A DNA stretch of 64,000 nt from Alcanivorax sp. REN37 (GTDB taxonomy: Bacteria; Pseudomonadota; Gammaproteobacteria; Pseudomonadales; Alcanivoracaceae), in NCBI RefSeq assembly GCF_041102775.1, contig NZ_JBGCUO010000001.1, positions 248,001-312,000 on the forward strand, written 5' to 3'. Below the pieces are notes generated by a model. That model made no database searches and was not told the origin of the DNA. It was given only the letters and a program-made list of their open reading frames with translations. How positions within the stretch are numbered: position 1 is the stretch's first letter; each line of letters begins with the position of its first letter. Positions 52,332 to 61,256 of this stretch are shown piece by piece. A program made the translations under genes and the position numbers.

Positions 52332-53693
52332 TCAGTAGCGGGCGACCGCCATGCCCGAGAATTGCTTGGCCAGGTAAGTGGCGTAGTTGTCGGTCATGCC
52401 GGCGAGGAAATCCAGCGCCCGCATGATGCATTCGTACACCCGCTCCGATTCTGGCAGCGTGGCCAGCTCCGGCGGGAAGCTTTCGCGCCCGATCAGGTCG
52501 ATGATGCGCTTGTGGCGGTAGTTATCGGTGACGCCGAGCGCGTGGCCGACGGCGGCATCAATGAGCCCGTTTAGCAGTGTGCCAATGACCTCGAAAGCGC
52601 CGATTTCCAGCTCCACTTTGCGCGGGTGCTCAAACACTTGCGTGCGCGCCATGTGCTTGGCGTTTTCCACCAGATCGCGCACCACCGGCTCACAATGGGA
52701 AATCAGATCGCCTTGTACCTGCCCGGCCAGTAAGTCGTCATGGTGGGCCAAGAACGCCTGTTCGCCAGCTTCGATGCAGCGTTCGATGATCTTGCCGCGC
52801 AGCAGCGCCGCCTTGCGGCCGACGCGCAGGTTGGAGTGCACCAGATTACGCACCTCTTCGGTGTCTGGGAGCGCTGGAGACAGCAGAGCGAACACCTCGT
52901 TCCAATGCAGCAGGTCCATCTCCAACCCGTCTTCCAGGTCGATGATGGCGTAGCAAAAGTCGTCCGCGGCTTCGACCAAGTACGCCAGCGGATGGCGCGC
53001 GAAGCGCTGCGGCCCGGCCGGTGCCATACCGGTGGCAGCACACACTTCCAGCAGCGCCGACTGGTCGGACCGAAACGCGCTGTACTTGTGTGGCCGGGGA
53101 CAGTCCGGCTGGGCAGCGTAATCCGATAGCCACGGATATTTGAGAAACGCACCGAGGGTGGCGTAGGTGAGCCGCATGCCGTCTTCGTAATGGTGATATT
53201 CGCTTTTGGTGAGCGTGCGAAAACCTTGGGCGTTGCCCTCGAACAGCAGCAGGTCGGTGTGGCAGGCGGGATCGATCAGGTCCAGATAGTGCTGGCCGCG
53301 ATCCTTGAACCAAGCGCGGATGGCGCGTTCGCCGGTGTGGCCGAACGGTGGGTTACCGATGTCATGGGCAAGGCAGGCGGATTGCACGATGTCGCCCAGA
53401 TCGGTGGCGCGTACATCCGGCGGCAGCCAGCCGCGCTGCTCGAGTTGGTCGCCGATGCGAATGCCCAGCGTGCGGCCGACGCAGGACACTTCCAGTGAGT
53501 GGGTCAGGCGGTTGTGCACATGATCGTTGGTGGCCAGCGGGTGAACCTGGGTCTTGCGCGCCAGCCGGCGGAACGCGCCAGAGAAAATGATCTTGTCGTG
53601 ATCACGGATGAAGGCGGTGCGGCCGCTCTCGTCCTTGGCCGGGCGCCGGCCCAACCGGCCCTTGTTGAGCAACTGTTGCCATTGCATGGACAT
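52332..53693 (-). CDS. dgt: deoxyguanosinetriphosphate triphosphohydrolase (dGTPase)
   Basis: HD-domain enzyme cleaving dGTP to deoxyguanosine and triphosphate. 453 residues, the Dgt type 2 size. The metal site is visible as NRLTHSLEVS (His) and ACLAHDIGNPPFGHTGE (HD pair), with FRRLARKTQVHPL before it and EAADDFCYAIIDLEDG after. Start ATG 53693 or, six bases later, 53687. Divergent from the glutathione peroxidase gene. Confidence 0.95.
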   Translation of the reverse strand: MSMQWQQLLNKGRLGRRPAKDESGRTAFIRDHDKIIFSGAFRRLARKTQVHPLATNDHVHNRLTHSLEVSCVGRTLGIRIGDQLEQRGWLPPDVRATDLGDIVQSACLAHDIGNPPFGHTGERAIRAWFKDRGQHYLDLIDPACHTDLLLFEGNAQGFRTLTKSEYHHYEDGMRLTYATLGAFLKYPWLSDYAAQPDCPRPHKYSAFRSDQSALLEVCAATGMAPAGPQRFARHPLAYLVEAADDFCYAIIDLEDGLEMDLLHWNEVFALLSPALPDTEEVRNLVHSNLRVGRKAALLRGKIIERCIEAGEQAFLAHHDDLLAGQVQGDLISHCEPVVRDLVENAKHMARTQVFEHPRKVELEIGAFEVIGTLLNGLIDAAVGHALGVTDNYRHKRIIDLIGRESFPPELATLPESERVYECIMRALDFLAGMTDNYATYLAKQFSGMAVARY

Positions 53694-53797
53694 CTCACAC
53701 GCGGATTGGCCGAAGGGGACCTGAATCTACCGGCCCATGCCGATGAACTCCAGCGCCGCCCGCTTACAATGGAGTCATCATTGAACCGGAGCCGCCG

Positions 53798-54283
53798 ATG
53801 ACCACTGTCTACGACTTTTCCGCCCCGCTGCTGGACGGTACCGAACAGCCCCTGGACAGCTACCGTGGCCAGGTGCTGCTGATCGTTAACACCGCCAGCC
53901 GCTGCGGGCTGACGCCGCAATACCAAGGGCTGCAGGCGTTGCAGGAACGCTACCAAGCACAGGGTTTCACCGTGCTCGGTTTTCCCTGCAACCAGTTCCG
54001 CAACCAAGAGCCGGGCAGCGCTGATGACATTGCCGAGTTCTGCGATACCCGCTACGCGGTGCGCTTCCCGGTGTTCGATAAAGTCGAGGTGAACGGCGAC
54101 GGCGCCCATCCGCTGTGGCAGTACCTAGTGCGTGAGGCGCCAGGAGTGCTGGGCAGCCGGCGCATCAAGTGGAATTTCACCAAGTTCCTGATCGGCCGCG
54201 ACGGCAAAGTGCTGCACCGCTACGCGCCGATTAAGACGCCGGACAGTCTGGTTGCCGACATCGAGGCCGCACTGAAACGCTGA
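53798..54283 (+). CDS. glutathione peroxidase family protein (Cys-type)
   Basis: 161-residue thiol peroxidase reducing hydrogen peroxide and organic peroxides with glutathione or thioredoxin. Peroxidatic C36 in NTASRCGLTPQY (Cys, no selenocysteine), FPCNQFRNQEPG with the catalytic Gln, and KWNFTKFLI with the catalytic Trp/Asn. GGAG upstream of ATG 53798. The stop is 6 bases from the convergent SulP gene. Confidence 0.94.
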   Translation: MTTVYDFSAPLLDGTEQPLDSYRGQVLLIVNTASRCGLTPQYQGLQALQERYQAQGFTVLGFPCNQFRNQEPGSADDIAEFCDTRYAVRFPVFDKVEVNGDGAHPLWQYLVREAPGVLGSRRIKWNFTKFLIGRDGKVLHRYAPIKTPDSLVADIEAALKR

Positions 54284-54289
54284 TCAGCG

Positions 54290-55981
54290 CTACTGACGGA
54301 GGCCGAGCAGCGTTTGCTTGGCTTCTAGAGCGGTACTGAACAGCACGGTGTCGCCGTCAGCAAATACCGGCGCGTGGGCAATTTTTTCCAGCAGGATGTT
54401 TTTCACCTCAGCGAAACTGAGGGTGACGTCCTGCTGCGCCAGCCGTCGCCGCAGCCGGGCCAGGTAATCCAGCGCGGTGCTGTCCATGTGGCTCACCGAT
54501 GACATCACCAGCACGAGGTGGCGGCTGGCTGGGTGCTGGGCGAGGGTGTCGGTAATGCGCTGGTTCACTACCCGGATATTGCCGAAGAACAGGCTTTCGT
54601 CGATGCGCAGCATCAGCAGTTCCGGCACTTCTTCCACCTGCTGGCGGGCACGGTTGCGGAACTGGCTGGTGCCGGGGATCTGGCCGATCACGGCCACGTG
54701 TGGATTGCTGGCCTGCCAGATCAGCGCCAGCAGCGATAGCCCAATGCCGAGCGCAATGCCAGTTTGGATGTCGATCAGCAAAACGCCGAGGAAGGTGCCG
54801 GTAAACACCGCGGCATCGCTGCGGTCATAACGCCACAGTCGTCGCAGCTGGCCGAACTCAATCAGTGACCAGGAGGCAGCGATGATGATGGCCGCCAGCA
54901 CCGCCAGCGGCAGCGCCGACAGCAGGTCGGTGAAGCCCATCAGCAGCACCGATAACAGGGCAATGCTCACCAGCGCCGCCAGCGGCGTGCGGGCGCCGGC
55001 TTCGGCCGCTACCGTGGTGCGTGAAAAGCTGGCGGCCACGATCATGCCGGCAGTGAAGGCAGAGGCGAGGTTGGCGCCGCCGAGCGCGCGCAGTTCGCGG
55101 TCTGGATTCACCGGTGGCGCATCTTCCCGAGCCAGCCCTTCGATGATCACCAGCCCTTCCACGTAGGCCACCAGCCCGATCACCAGTGCCGGCAGCACCA
55201 GTTGCTGCATCAGCGGCAGGTCCCAATCCGGCAGTCGCAGTGCCGGCAAGCCTTCCGGGATGGTGCCGAGGGTGGCCACCGTCAGTGGGTGCCAGTGCAT
55301 CAGCAGCAGCGCGGCAATGCCAAGCAGCGCCGGCAGCGCTTGCGCGCTGAAGGACAGCAGCTTGCGGTGGCGCGGCAGCGCTTTCACCAGCCGTGCTACC
55401 AACGGGCGGCGTGCCGCCAAGATCATCAGCACGGTGACGCCGACGGCGGTGGTCACCGGGTCCAGCCCCGGCAACGCCGGCACCAGTTCTGCCAGCAGAC
55501 TGAGGGTGTTGTCGCCACTGGCGTGCACGCCCAGCAGCGGTCCGAGTTGGTTAGTGATGATCACCAGTGCGGCGCCGTTGACGAAGCCGCTCACCACCGG
55601 ATGGCTGAGCAGTTGCGCCAGTACCCCCAGCCGCAACAGCCCGAACAGCAACATAAAGCCGCCGCACAGCGCGGTGAGCATGATTGAAGCGGCCACATAC
55701 GCCTCACTGCCGGGCGTCGCCAGCGGTGACAAGGCCGAGGCGATCATCACCGCGATCAGTGCCGCCGGGCCCATCGCCAGTGCTGGATGGCTGCCGAACA
55801 AGGCATACACCAGCGCCGGCAACAGCGACGCGTAGAGGCCGATCTCGGGCGGCAGGCCGGCCAGTGCGGCATAGGCAAGGCCTTGCGGCACACTGATCAG
55901 CGTCAGCATCAGTGCAGCAAGCAGGTCGTTGGGCAGATCCTGGGCGCGGTAGTGGCGCAGCCAGCGGGGCAGCGGCGACAT
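54290..55981 (-). CDS. SulP-family anion transporter with STAS domain
   Basis: 563 residues: an SLC26/SulP membrane part with about 14 helices (start PNDLLAALMLTLISVPQGLAYAALAGLPPEIGLYAS, the SulP signature) and a C-terminal cytoplasmic STAS domain (about 440-555, with HLVLVMSSVSHMDSTALDYL). Substrate could be sulfate, bicarbonate or another anion; nothing here decides. No carbonic anhydrase is next to it. Confidence 0.92.
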   Translation of the reverse strand: MSPLPRWLRHYRAQDLPNDLLAALMLTLISVPQGLAYAALAGLPPEIGLYASLLPALVYALFGSHPALAMGPAALIAVMIASALSPLATPGSEAYVAASIMLTALCGGFMLLFGLLRLGVLAQLLSHPVVSGFVNGAALVIITNQLGPLLGVHASGDNTLSLLAELVPALPGLDPVTTAVGVTVLMILAARRPLVARLVKALPRHRKLLSFSAQALPALLGIAALLLMHWHPLTVATLGTIPEGLPALRLPDWDLPLMQQLVLPALVIGLVAYVEGLVIIEGLAREDAPPVNPDRELRALGGANLASAFTAGMIVAASFSRTTVAAEAGARTPLAALVSIALLSVLLMGFTDLLSALPLAVLAAIIIAASWSLIEFGQLRRLWRYDRSDAAVFTGTFLGVLLIDIQTGIALGIGLSLLALIWQASNPHVAVIGQIPGTSQFRNRARQQVEEVPELLMLRIDESLFFGNIRVVNQRITDTLAQHPASRHLVLVMSSVSHMDSTALDYLARLRRRLAQQDVTLSFAEVKNILLEKIAHAPVFADGDTVLFSTALEAKQTLLGLRQ

Positions 55982-56047
55982 CGGGCTCCTCGGCAGCAGG
56001 GGCGGGGGGTGCCACGATGCCGGGGAAATGCCGCCGGTGCAACGCTG

Positions 56048-56668
56048 TCAGTGGCTGGACAGTTGGCGGTGGAAGTCGGCCAGTGCGGCTTCGATGCTCG
56101 GCTCCAGTGGCAGGCCGCTGCTGTTCAGCACCGCCGCCAACATACGGTAGTGACCCACCAGCATCATCACCTCCAAGGCGCCGCGCTCGCCGTGCCGTTG
56201 CAGCAGCGGCTGCCACAGCTCATCGGGCAGCGCCGGTGCTTGGTGCAGCGCATCGCAGCACCGCAGCAGTAGTGCCAGATCTGGATCGGTGCTGGTGGTA
56301 GGCGCCAGCGCCAAGGTGTGGATTTCGGTGGCGGTCAGCCCCTCGCGCAGAGCAATCTCCACATGCTGCGCCCATTCGTAGCGCGAGCGGTTGAGCCAAG
56401 CCGTGCGGAGGATCAGCGCTTCACGCTGGCGTCCGGACAGCGTGCCAAACGGCATCATCTGTGCGGCGAACACCAACCAGCCCCAGAACAGGCGTGGATG
56501 GCGGTGCAGCAGCGGGAACACATTCGGCAGCTGATTGCGGCCGAACAGGCGCGAAGCCTGGCCGACTACCCGCAGCAGCCAGCCCTGCCGGCGCGGCGGC
56601 GGCGCGTCCAGTCGCACTCGGTCGGGGCCGGCCCAGCCACCAGGTGGGATCAGCGGATCAACGGCCAT
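56048..56668 (-). CDS. carboxymuconolactone decarboxylase-domain protein
   Basis: 206 residues of the CMD/AhpD-like fold: LSGRQREALILRTAWLNRSRYEWAQHVEIALREGL with the conserved EWxxH, then a long helical tail. There is no CxxC pair, so an AhpD-type peroxidase is unlikely; the Glu/His set fits the decarboxylase-like branch. Substrate unknown. Strong AAGGAG before ATG 56668. It is 30 bases downstream of an AraC-type regulator on the same strand. Confidence 0.86.
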   Translation of the reverse strand: MAVDPLIPPGGWAGPDRVRLDAPPPRRQGWLLRVVGQASRLFGRNQLPNVFPLLHRHPRLFWGWLVFAAQMMPFGTLSGRQREALILRTAWLNRSRYEWAQHVEIALREGLTATEIHTLALAPTTSTDPDLALLLRCCDALHQAPALPDELWQPLLQRHGERGALEVMMLVGHYRMLAAVLNSSGLPLEPSIEAALADFHRQLSSH

Positions 56669-56698
56669 GACGACTCCTTGCGGTAAGCGGACAACAGA

Positions 56699-57742
56699 TC
56701 ACAACGGCGTGGTGGTATCGGCCTGCGCGCGCCAGGCGGCAGGCGTGCAGCCACGTTGTTTACGGAACCAGCGGATGAAGGTCTGCGGGCTTTGGAAACC
56801 GAGCTGGTCGGCAATTTTCTTCAGGGGCAGCCGGGTGTGAGCGAGAGTCTGCTCTGCCAGCCGCAGGCGTTCCTGCTCGAGGATTTCCTGGAAGCCGGTG
56901 CCGGCGTCTTCAAGGTGGCGGTGCAGGGTGCGGCCGCTAAGGCCAAGTTGCTCAGCGATCAGTTCGCGTTGCGGCTTGCCGTGTTCCAGTGCATCGCGCA
57001 ACAAGCGGCGCACTTGATCCGGCAGCGACGGCGCCATTGGCACCTGCTCAAGCATGGTTTGGGCGTGCTGCTCCAGTGTACGGCGCAGGCCCGGATCGCT
57101 GTGCGCCAGCGGCAGGTTCAGCAGCCGTGCGTCGAGCGAGACCTCGGCCAGTGGCTGGGCGTAATGCACCGGGCAATCGAAAAACGTCTCGGCGGCGCTG
57201 CGGGCAGCATTGGAACCGGATGGATGCGGCAGGTTCACCGCTGACGGGCGCGCCTGGTCGCCGATCAGGTGGCGCGCAAATGACACGAACAAGCCGAGCA
57301 CATATTCGCTGGCGTGGCGCCGCAGACGTGGGCCACCGCTGCGGCAGCGCCATTTCACCGACACCCGGCCCGGGGTGAACTCAATGGCGGTCTCGCCAAA
57401 GCTGCTCAGCAAGCCGTTGAAGCGGATCACGGTCTGAATGGCGTCGCCGAAGCTGTCGCAGGTTTGCACCAGCAGGCCGAGCACGCCCAGCGCCGCCGGC
57501 TGCAGAGTGCTGGCCAAACGCAGCCCCATGGCGGGTTCATTGAAGCGCCGTTCGGCCAGCTCCAGCAAGGCTTCCACTTGCGATACCGGCACCGTGCCGT
57601 CGCCGTGCAGCAGTTCTGCCGGTGACAGGCCAACCTCAGCCAGCAGCGCTTCCACCACCGGGCGCAAACCGCCGGCATGACGCAGCAACTGCTGCAGATG
57701 GCGGGTGGAAATCCAGTCGTCAGAAGGGCTGGTTGCGGTCAT
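56699..57742 (-). CDS. AraC-family regulator (Arabinose-binding-like N-terminus)
   Basis: 347 residues. The N-terminal ligand domain (about 15-190) is of the type found in OruR/ArgR-like AraC regulators (VGLSPAELLHGDGTVPVSQVEALLELAERR). The C-terminal double HTH reads REQLGLSGRTLHRHLEDAGTGFQEIL-like and KKIADQLGFQSPQTFIRWFRKQRGCTPAAWR. ATG 57742 (MTATSPSDDW) matches family length; the frame extends to 57802. It is divergent from an SDR gene and upstream of the CMD gene, so it probably regulates one or both. Confidence 0.9.
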   Translation of the reverse strand: MTATSPSDDWISTRHLQQLLRHAGGLRPVVEALLAEVGLSPAELLHGDGTVPVSQVEALLELAERRFNEPAMGLRLASTLQPAALGVLGLLVQTCDSFGDAIQTVIRFNGLLSSFGETAIEFTPGRVSVKWRCRSGGPRLRRHASEYVLGLFVSFARHLIGDQARPSAVNLPHPSGSNAARSAAETFFDCPVHYAQPLAEVSLDARLLNLPLAHSDPGLRRTLEQHAQTMLEQVPMAPSLPDQVRRLLRDALEHGKPQRELIAEQLGLSGRTLHRHLEDAGTGFQEILEQERLRLAEQTLAHTRLPLKKIADQLGFQSPQTFIRWFRKQRGCTPAAWRAQADTTTPL

Positions 57743-57900
57743 GGCCAGGGTCCGTGGCAATAGAGTCCCAAAGAGTAGGTGATGCGCACCCATCGCGGCC
57801 ATGGTGTCCGCGCTCGCTACCGATACTGGCCGGGGTCGCTACTGTGGCGGCGGCAGTGCTCGGGCACCATGGCGCCACTGATCATCCACGGAGACCGGCC

Positions 57901-58764
57901 ATGGGCCATTTTCAACACAAACGCTGCTTGGTGACCGGTGCGGCCAGCGGCATCGGGCGCGCGCTGGCGGAACAGTTGGGCGCTGCTGGCGCGGTGCTGA
58001 TCCTCACCGACGTGCAGCAGCAGGCGCTGGCGGACACGGTGGCGGCGTTGCGGGCCGAAGGGGTGCAGGTGGCATTGGCGCAGCCGCTCGACATCAGCGA
58101 TGCCGGTGCGGTGCAGCAATTAGCGGACGCGGCCCATGCTGAGGGCGGGGCGTTGGACATGCTGTTCAATGTGGCAGGTATTTCGATTTGGGGCGAGGTG
58201 GGCGAGATCCCGCTGGCGATGTGGCGCCAGCTGCTGGATATCAACCTGATGGGGCCGGTACATGTGCTGCACAGTTTCCTGCCGGCGATGATCGCACGCG
58301 GCAGCGGTGGCCAGATCGTCAATGTATCGTCGGCGGCGGGACTGTTCGGGTTGCCTTGGCACGCGGCTTATAGCGCCACCAAATTCGGTTTGCGCGGTAT
58401 TTCCGAAGTGCTGCGTTATGACCTCCAGCAGCACGGCATTGGCGTCAGTTTGGTGTGCCCGGGCGGCGTGGACACTGGCTTAGTGCGTACGCTGCGGATT
58501 GTTGGCGTGGATCGTGATCATCCAGAAGTGATCGCACTCACCCAGCGGTTCCAGCGCCATGCGGTGACACCGGCGGTGGCGGCCGCGCGCATTCTACGCG
58601 GCGTGCGGCGCAAGCGTTTCTGGATCTATACCTCGGCGGACGTGCGTTTCGGTTTCTGGGTGCAGCGCAAATGGGCGTGGCCGTATCAGGTGGCGATGGG
58701 CCTGTTGAACCGTTACATCAGCCGCCGCGCCGCCCCGGCGCGGCACCCGCCGTTGGAGTCGTGA
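57901..58764 (+). CDS. short-chain dehydrogenase/reductase
   Basis: 287-residue classical SDR. Cofactor motif VTGAASGIGRAL at about 11-22, NVAGIS, catalytic Ser in IVNVSSAAGLFG, and Tyr/Lys in YSATKFGLRG. It carries a C-terminal extension of about 60 residues (RILRGVRRKRFWIYTSADVRFGFWVQRKW) seen in several lipid/steroid-type SDRs. GGAG precedes ATG 57901. Divergent from the AraC gene, 158 bases apart. Confidence 0.9.
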   Translation: MGHFQHKRCLVTGAASGIGRALAEQLGAAGAVLILTDVQQQALADTVAALRAEGVQVALAQPLDISDAGAVQQLADAAHAEGGALDMLFNVAGISIWGEVGEIPLAMWRQLLDINLMGPVHVLHSFLPAMIARGSGGQIVNVSSAAGLFGLPWHAAYSATKFGLRGISEVLRYDLQQHGIGVSLVCPGGVDTGLVRTLRIVGVDRDHPEVIALTQRFQRHAVTPAVAAARILRGVRRKRFWIYTSADVRFGFWVQRKWAWPYQVAMGLLNRYISRRAAPARHPPLES

Positions 58765-58803
58765 AACCAGAAGCCCGCAGCCTAATTGCTGAGGGCACAG
58801 CGC

Positions 58804-59406
58804 TCAGCGCGCCAGCTTCAGTGCCAGCTCGGCCACGTGGCGGCCTTGGCCTCGGGCAATCGCCAGTTCATTCGCGCTCGGTTGGCGTTGGCCGTCGGCA
58901 CCGGCCAGGGTGCTGGCGCCGTAGGGAGTGCCGCCGGTGATCTCATCCATGTTGGAAAGCTCCGGAATCGAGTAAGGCACGCCCACCACCACCATGCCGT
59001 GGTGGAACAGCGTGGTGTGGAACGAGGTAATGGTGGTTTCTTGGCCGCCATGCTGGGTACCGGTGGCGATGAACACGCTGCCGACCTTGCCCACCAGCGC
59101 GCCACGGGCCCACAGGCCGCCGGTTTGGTCGAGGAAGTTGCGCATTTGCGCGGCCATGTTACCGAACCGGGTCGGGGTGCCGAAGATGATGGCGTCGTAG
59201 TCCGCCAGCTCTTCCGGACGAGCAATGTCAGCCGCTTGATCGGTTTTGGCGTGGATGGCGGCCACTACTTCGTCCGGCATCAGTTCCGGGACGCGCTTGA
59301 TGGTGACCTCTACCCCGGCCACGCTGCGCGCGCCCTCTGCTTCGGCTTCGGCCAGCGTCTCCACATGACCCCACGTGCTGTAGTACAGAATCAGAACCTT
59401 GGCCAT
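58804..59406 (-). CDS. wrbA: NAD(P)H:quinone oxidoreductase WrbA
   Basis: 200-residue flavodoxin-like FMN enzyme reducing quinones by two electrons. FMN loop [50 protein letters not shown] and [20 protein letters not shown] are all typical WrbA blocks. Strong GGAGGT ribosome site. Converges on the SDR gene. Confidence 0.96.
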   Translation of the reverse strand: MAKVLILYYSTWGHVETLAEAEAEGARSVAGVEVTIKRVPELMPDEVVAAIHAKTDQAADIARPEELADYDAIIFGTPTRFGNMAAQMRNFLDQTGGLWARGALVGKVGSVFIATGTQHGGQETTITSFHTTLFHHGMVVVGVPYSIPELSNMDEITGGTPYGASTLAGADGQRQPSANELAIARGQGRHVAELALKLAR

Positions 59407-59469
59407 TACGGCACCTCCATCCCATGCGATATCGCGGCAGCGTGCCGCGTGGTGGAGGCAGACTAATCA

Positions 59470-59497
59470 CCGGCCCGCATCAGAAACAGCGGGCCGG
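59470..59497 (-). terminator. Hairpin between trhA and wrbA
   Basis: Perfect 9-bp stem CCGGCCCGC/GCGGGCCGG with a 10-base loop, 27 bases beyond the trhA stop on the minus strand. T-poor tail. Confidence 0.6.
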
Positions 59498-59524
59498 CTG
59501 GTGACGTGGTATCAGGAAAACTGA

Positions 59525-60175
59525 TTAAGCGTAGGGGTAGGGCAGCACGCCGTAGAACACGGCGAGGAAGTGGCACACGCTGCCGCCGACTACGAATAGG
59601 TGCCAGATGGCGTGGTTATAGGGAATTACTGAAGCTAGATAGAACACCACGCCGGCGGTGTAGGTGATGCCCCCGGCTAGCAGCAGGTAGAAGCCCAGGT
59701 CATTGACGTGGGTGAGCAGCTCGCGGGAAGCAAACATCACCAGCCAGCCCATGAACACATAGATCATCACCCGCGCCAGTTTGAAGCGGTTGACGAAGGC
59801 AATCTTCAGGCCGACGCCGAGCAGCGCCAGCCCCCAGATCACCGCGAACATGGTCCAGCCCACCGAGTCACGCAGGTTTACCAGCAGGAACGGCGTATAG
59901 GTGCCGGCGATCAGAATGAAGATGGCGCAGTGATCGAGCATTTTGAAGGCACGCCGTAGCGCCGGGTTACGGAACCCGTGGTACAGCGTCGACGCGGCGT
60001 ACAACAGCGCCAGGCTGAAGCCGAAAATGCTGAAGCTGATAATTTTCCAGGGGTCGCCCTGTTGCGCAGCAAACGTCACCAGCAGGGCCGTGCCGACCAC
60101 GCTGAGGCCGACGCCAATGCCGTGGGTGAGGCTGTTGATGACTTCTTCGGTATGGGAATAAGTGGCTTCGGTCAC
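59525..60175 (-). CDS. trhA: TrhA/hemolysin III (PAQR) family membrane protein
   Basis: 216-residue seven-helix inner-membrane protein of the YqfA/TrhA family, linked in E. coli to membrane energetics and unsaturated fatty-acid homeostasis. Metal-site motifs: EEVINSLTHGIG at the start, ASTLYHGF, LDHCAIFILIAGTYTPF, and the C-terminal HAIWHLFVVGGSVCHFLAVF. GTG at 60175 is preferred: an AGGAT site precedes it and the length then equals the family; the upstream ATG at 60226 adds an unrelated Arg/Pro stretch. Confidence 0.87.
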   Translation of the reverse strand: MTEATYSHTEEVINSLTHGIGVGLSVVGTALLVTFAAQQGDPWKIISFSIFGFSLALLYAASTLYHGFRNPALRRAFKMLDHCAIFILIAGTYTPFLLVNLRDSVGWTMFAVIWGLALLGVGLKIAFVNRFKLARVMIYVFMGWLVMFASRELLTHVNDLGFYLLLAGGITYTAGVVFYLASVIPYNHAIWHLFVVGGSVCHFLAVFYGVLPYPYA

Positions 60176-60282
60176 AATCGATATCCTGCTCAAGAACCGG
60201 GGGCAGCCTAGCACCGCCGTCGGCATGGGGAAATGAGCAGTGGGCCCCGGCCGTCGGCGGGGCGGCCGATGGTAAAAACCTT

Positions 60283-60295
60283 GCTCGAATCGAGC
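60283..60295. repeat. 13-bp palindrome in the trhA-gdx divergent region
   Basis: GCTCG-AAT-CGAGC, perfect 5-bp arms. It lies between the trhA start (60175) and the gdx riboswitch (from 60367), near a TAATAT -10-like sequence at 60315-60320. It could be an operator; no known consensus. Confidence 0.45.
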
Positions 60296-60366
60296 GTTGG
60301 CTGGTGACTGCCGCTAATATAGGTGCGCCCGCTGGCCAGCGCTGCTGGTGGTGGGCACTCCAATCA

Positions 60367-60416
60367 GGAGGAACGACCTCCCCCATCCCATGGGTTTTAA
60401 GTCCAGGACGGCCTGG
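60367..60416 (+). ncRNA. Guanidine-II (mini-ykkC) riboswitch of gdx
   Basis: Two small hairpins with ACGR loops: GGAGG-AACGA-CCTCC (60367-60381) and CCAGG-ACGG-CCTGG (60403-60416 region), 21 bases apart, ending 21 bases before the gdx start. This is the guanidine-II architecture. The CCTCC of the first hairpin is complementary to the gdx ribosome site AGGAGG (60427-60432), so guanidinium binding, which clasps the two loops, would free translation. The first loop has one extra A compared with the strict tetraloop. Confidence 0.85.
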
Positions 60417-60437
60417 CGCGCAGTGTAGGAGGCCGTC

Positions 60438-60755
60438 ATGGCTTGGGTTTTTCTGCTTGTCGCGGGACTGTTTGAAATTGTTTGGGCGTTCACCATGAAA
60501 CAGTCCGAGGGCTTTACTCGCCTCGGGCCGACGGTCATTACCTTGGTGGCGATGATGATCAGCTTCGGCTTGCTGGCGGTGGCCATGCGCAGTCTGCCGC
60601 TCGGCACGGCGTACACCATCTGGACCGGTATCGGTGCTGTAGGTGCATTCGTCGTCGGCATCACCGTGCTGTCGGAGCCGGTGAATGCCCTGCGGGTGGT
60701 GGCCGCGGTGCTGATTGTGTCGGGCTTGGTGATGATGAAGCTCGCCACCGAGTGA
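60438..60755 (+). CDS. gdx: guanidinium exporter Gdx (SugE-type SMR)
   Basis: 105-residue small-multidrug-resistance protein with four helices. The central Glu E13 (AGLFEIVWAFTMK) is present, and the Gdx-branch signatures ITLVAMMISFGLLAVAM and SLPLGTAYTIWTGIGAVGAFVVG match SugE/Gdx rather than EmrE. It exports guanidinium in exchange for protons as a dual-topology dimer. Ribosome site TAGGAGG 5 bases before ATG. A guanidine-II riboswitch sits in the leader. Confidence 0.95.
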   Translation: MAWVFLLVAGLFEIVWAFTMKQSEGFTRLGPTVITLVAMMISFGLLAVAMRSLPLGTAYTIWTGIGAVGAFVVGITVLSEPVNALRVVAAVLIVSGLVMMKLATE

Positions 60756-60761
60756 TCACTG

Positions 60762-60787
60762 AACGCCGGGTTATCCCGGCGTTTTTT
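60762..60787 (+). terminator. Rho-independent terminator after gdx
   Basis: 9-bp stem AACGCCGGG/CCCGGCGTT with TTAT loop and T-run, 6 bases after the gdx stop. Confidence 0.96.
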
Positions 60788-60881
60788 GTTGTGATTGTGC
60801 AAACGATTTTTTGGCATAACTGCATGGTTAGAGGTCGTGCGTATTCCCATAATGGGCGCCATCTTTTTCAAGGAGTGGCCC

Positions 60882-61256
60882 ATGAACGTACCTCTCAGGT
60901 TGCTAGACAGGATGCCGTTCGATATTGCCGTTGATCATCTACTGACACAGCTTGAGCCGCCGCTGGCGGTGCAGGTGAAAACCTGGCTGGGCATAGCGGC
61001 GCCGACGCAGGTCAAGGGTGGTGTATACCGGTTGCGAGAAAGACGCTCTCAGGTGTGCGTGATTCGTGAAGATAACGGCCCGCCGTGGGAGCAGGATTAC
61101 AATATCTTTGCGGAAATGTTCCGTGATATGAACGATGAGGACCGCCGTATCATTGTCGAGTTTTCACGTTTGATTGCCGCCCAGGCTCGGCGCCGCCGAC
61201 GTGCCATGGGGCGGCGCACGGTGCAGCGCATTTTGGGGAATGACCATGACGACTGA
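60882..61256 (+). CDS. Small Arg-rich protein of unknown function
   Basis: 124 residues from ATG 60882, which has AAGGAG 7 bases before it; the frame is open from 60795. Not recognised. The first half is mixed helix/strand (DIAVDHLLTQLEPPLAVQVKTWLGIAAPTQVKGGVYRLRERR); the middle is acidic (EMFRDMNDEDRRIIVEF); the C-terminus is a basic helix with five consecutive Arg (AQARRRRRAMGRRTV). No signal peptide or membrane helix. A nucleic-acid or membrane-surface contact by the tail is speculation. Its end overlaps the crotonase start by 11 bases. Confidence 0.6.
   Translation: MNVPLRLLDRMPFDIAVDHLLTQLEPPLAVQVKTWLGIAAPTQVKGGVYRLRERRSQVCVIREDNGPPWEQDYNIFAEMFRDMNDEDRRIIVEFSRLIAAQARRRRRAMGRRTVQRILGNDHDD

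Noticed and set aside
34530-60350. Chi-like GCTGGTGG octamers near recBCD and elsewhere
   Set aside because: The octamer is expected often in GC-rich coding DNA; without counts and strand bias over the genome nothing can be claimed.
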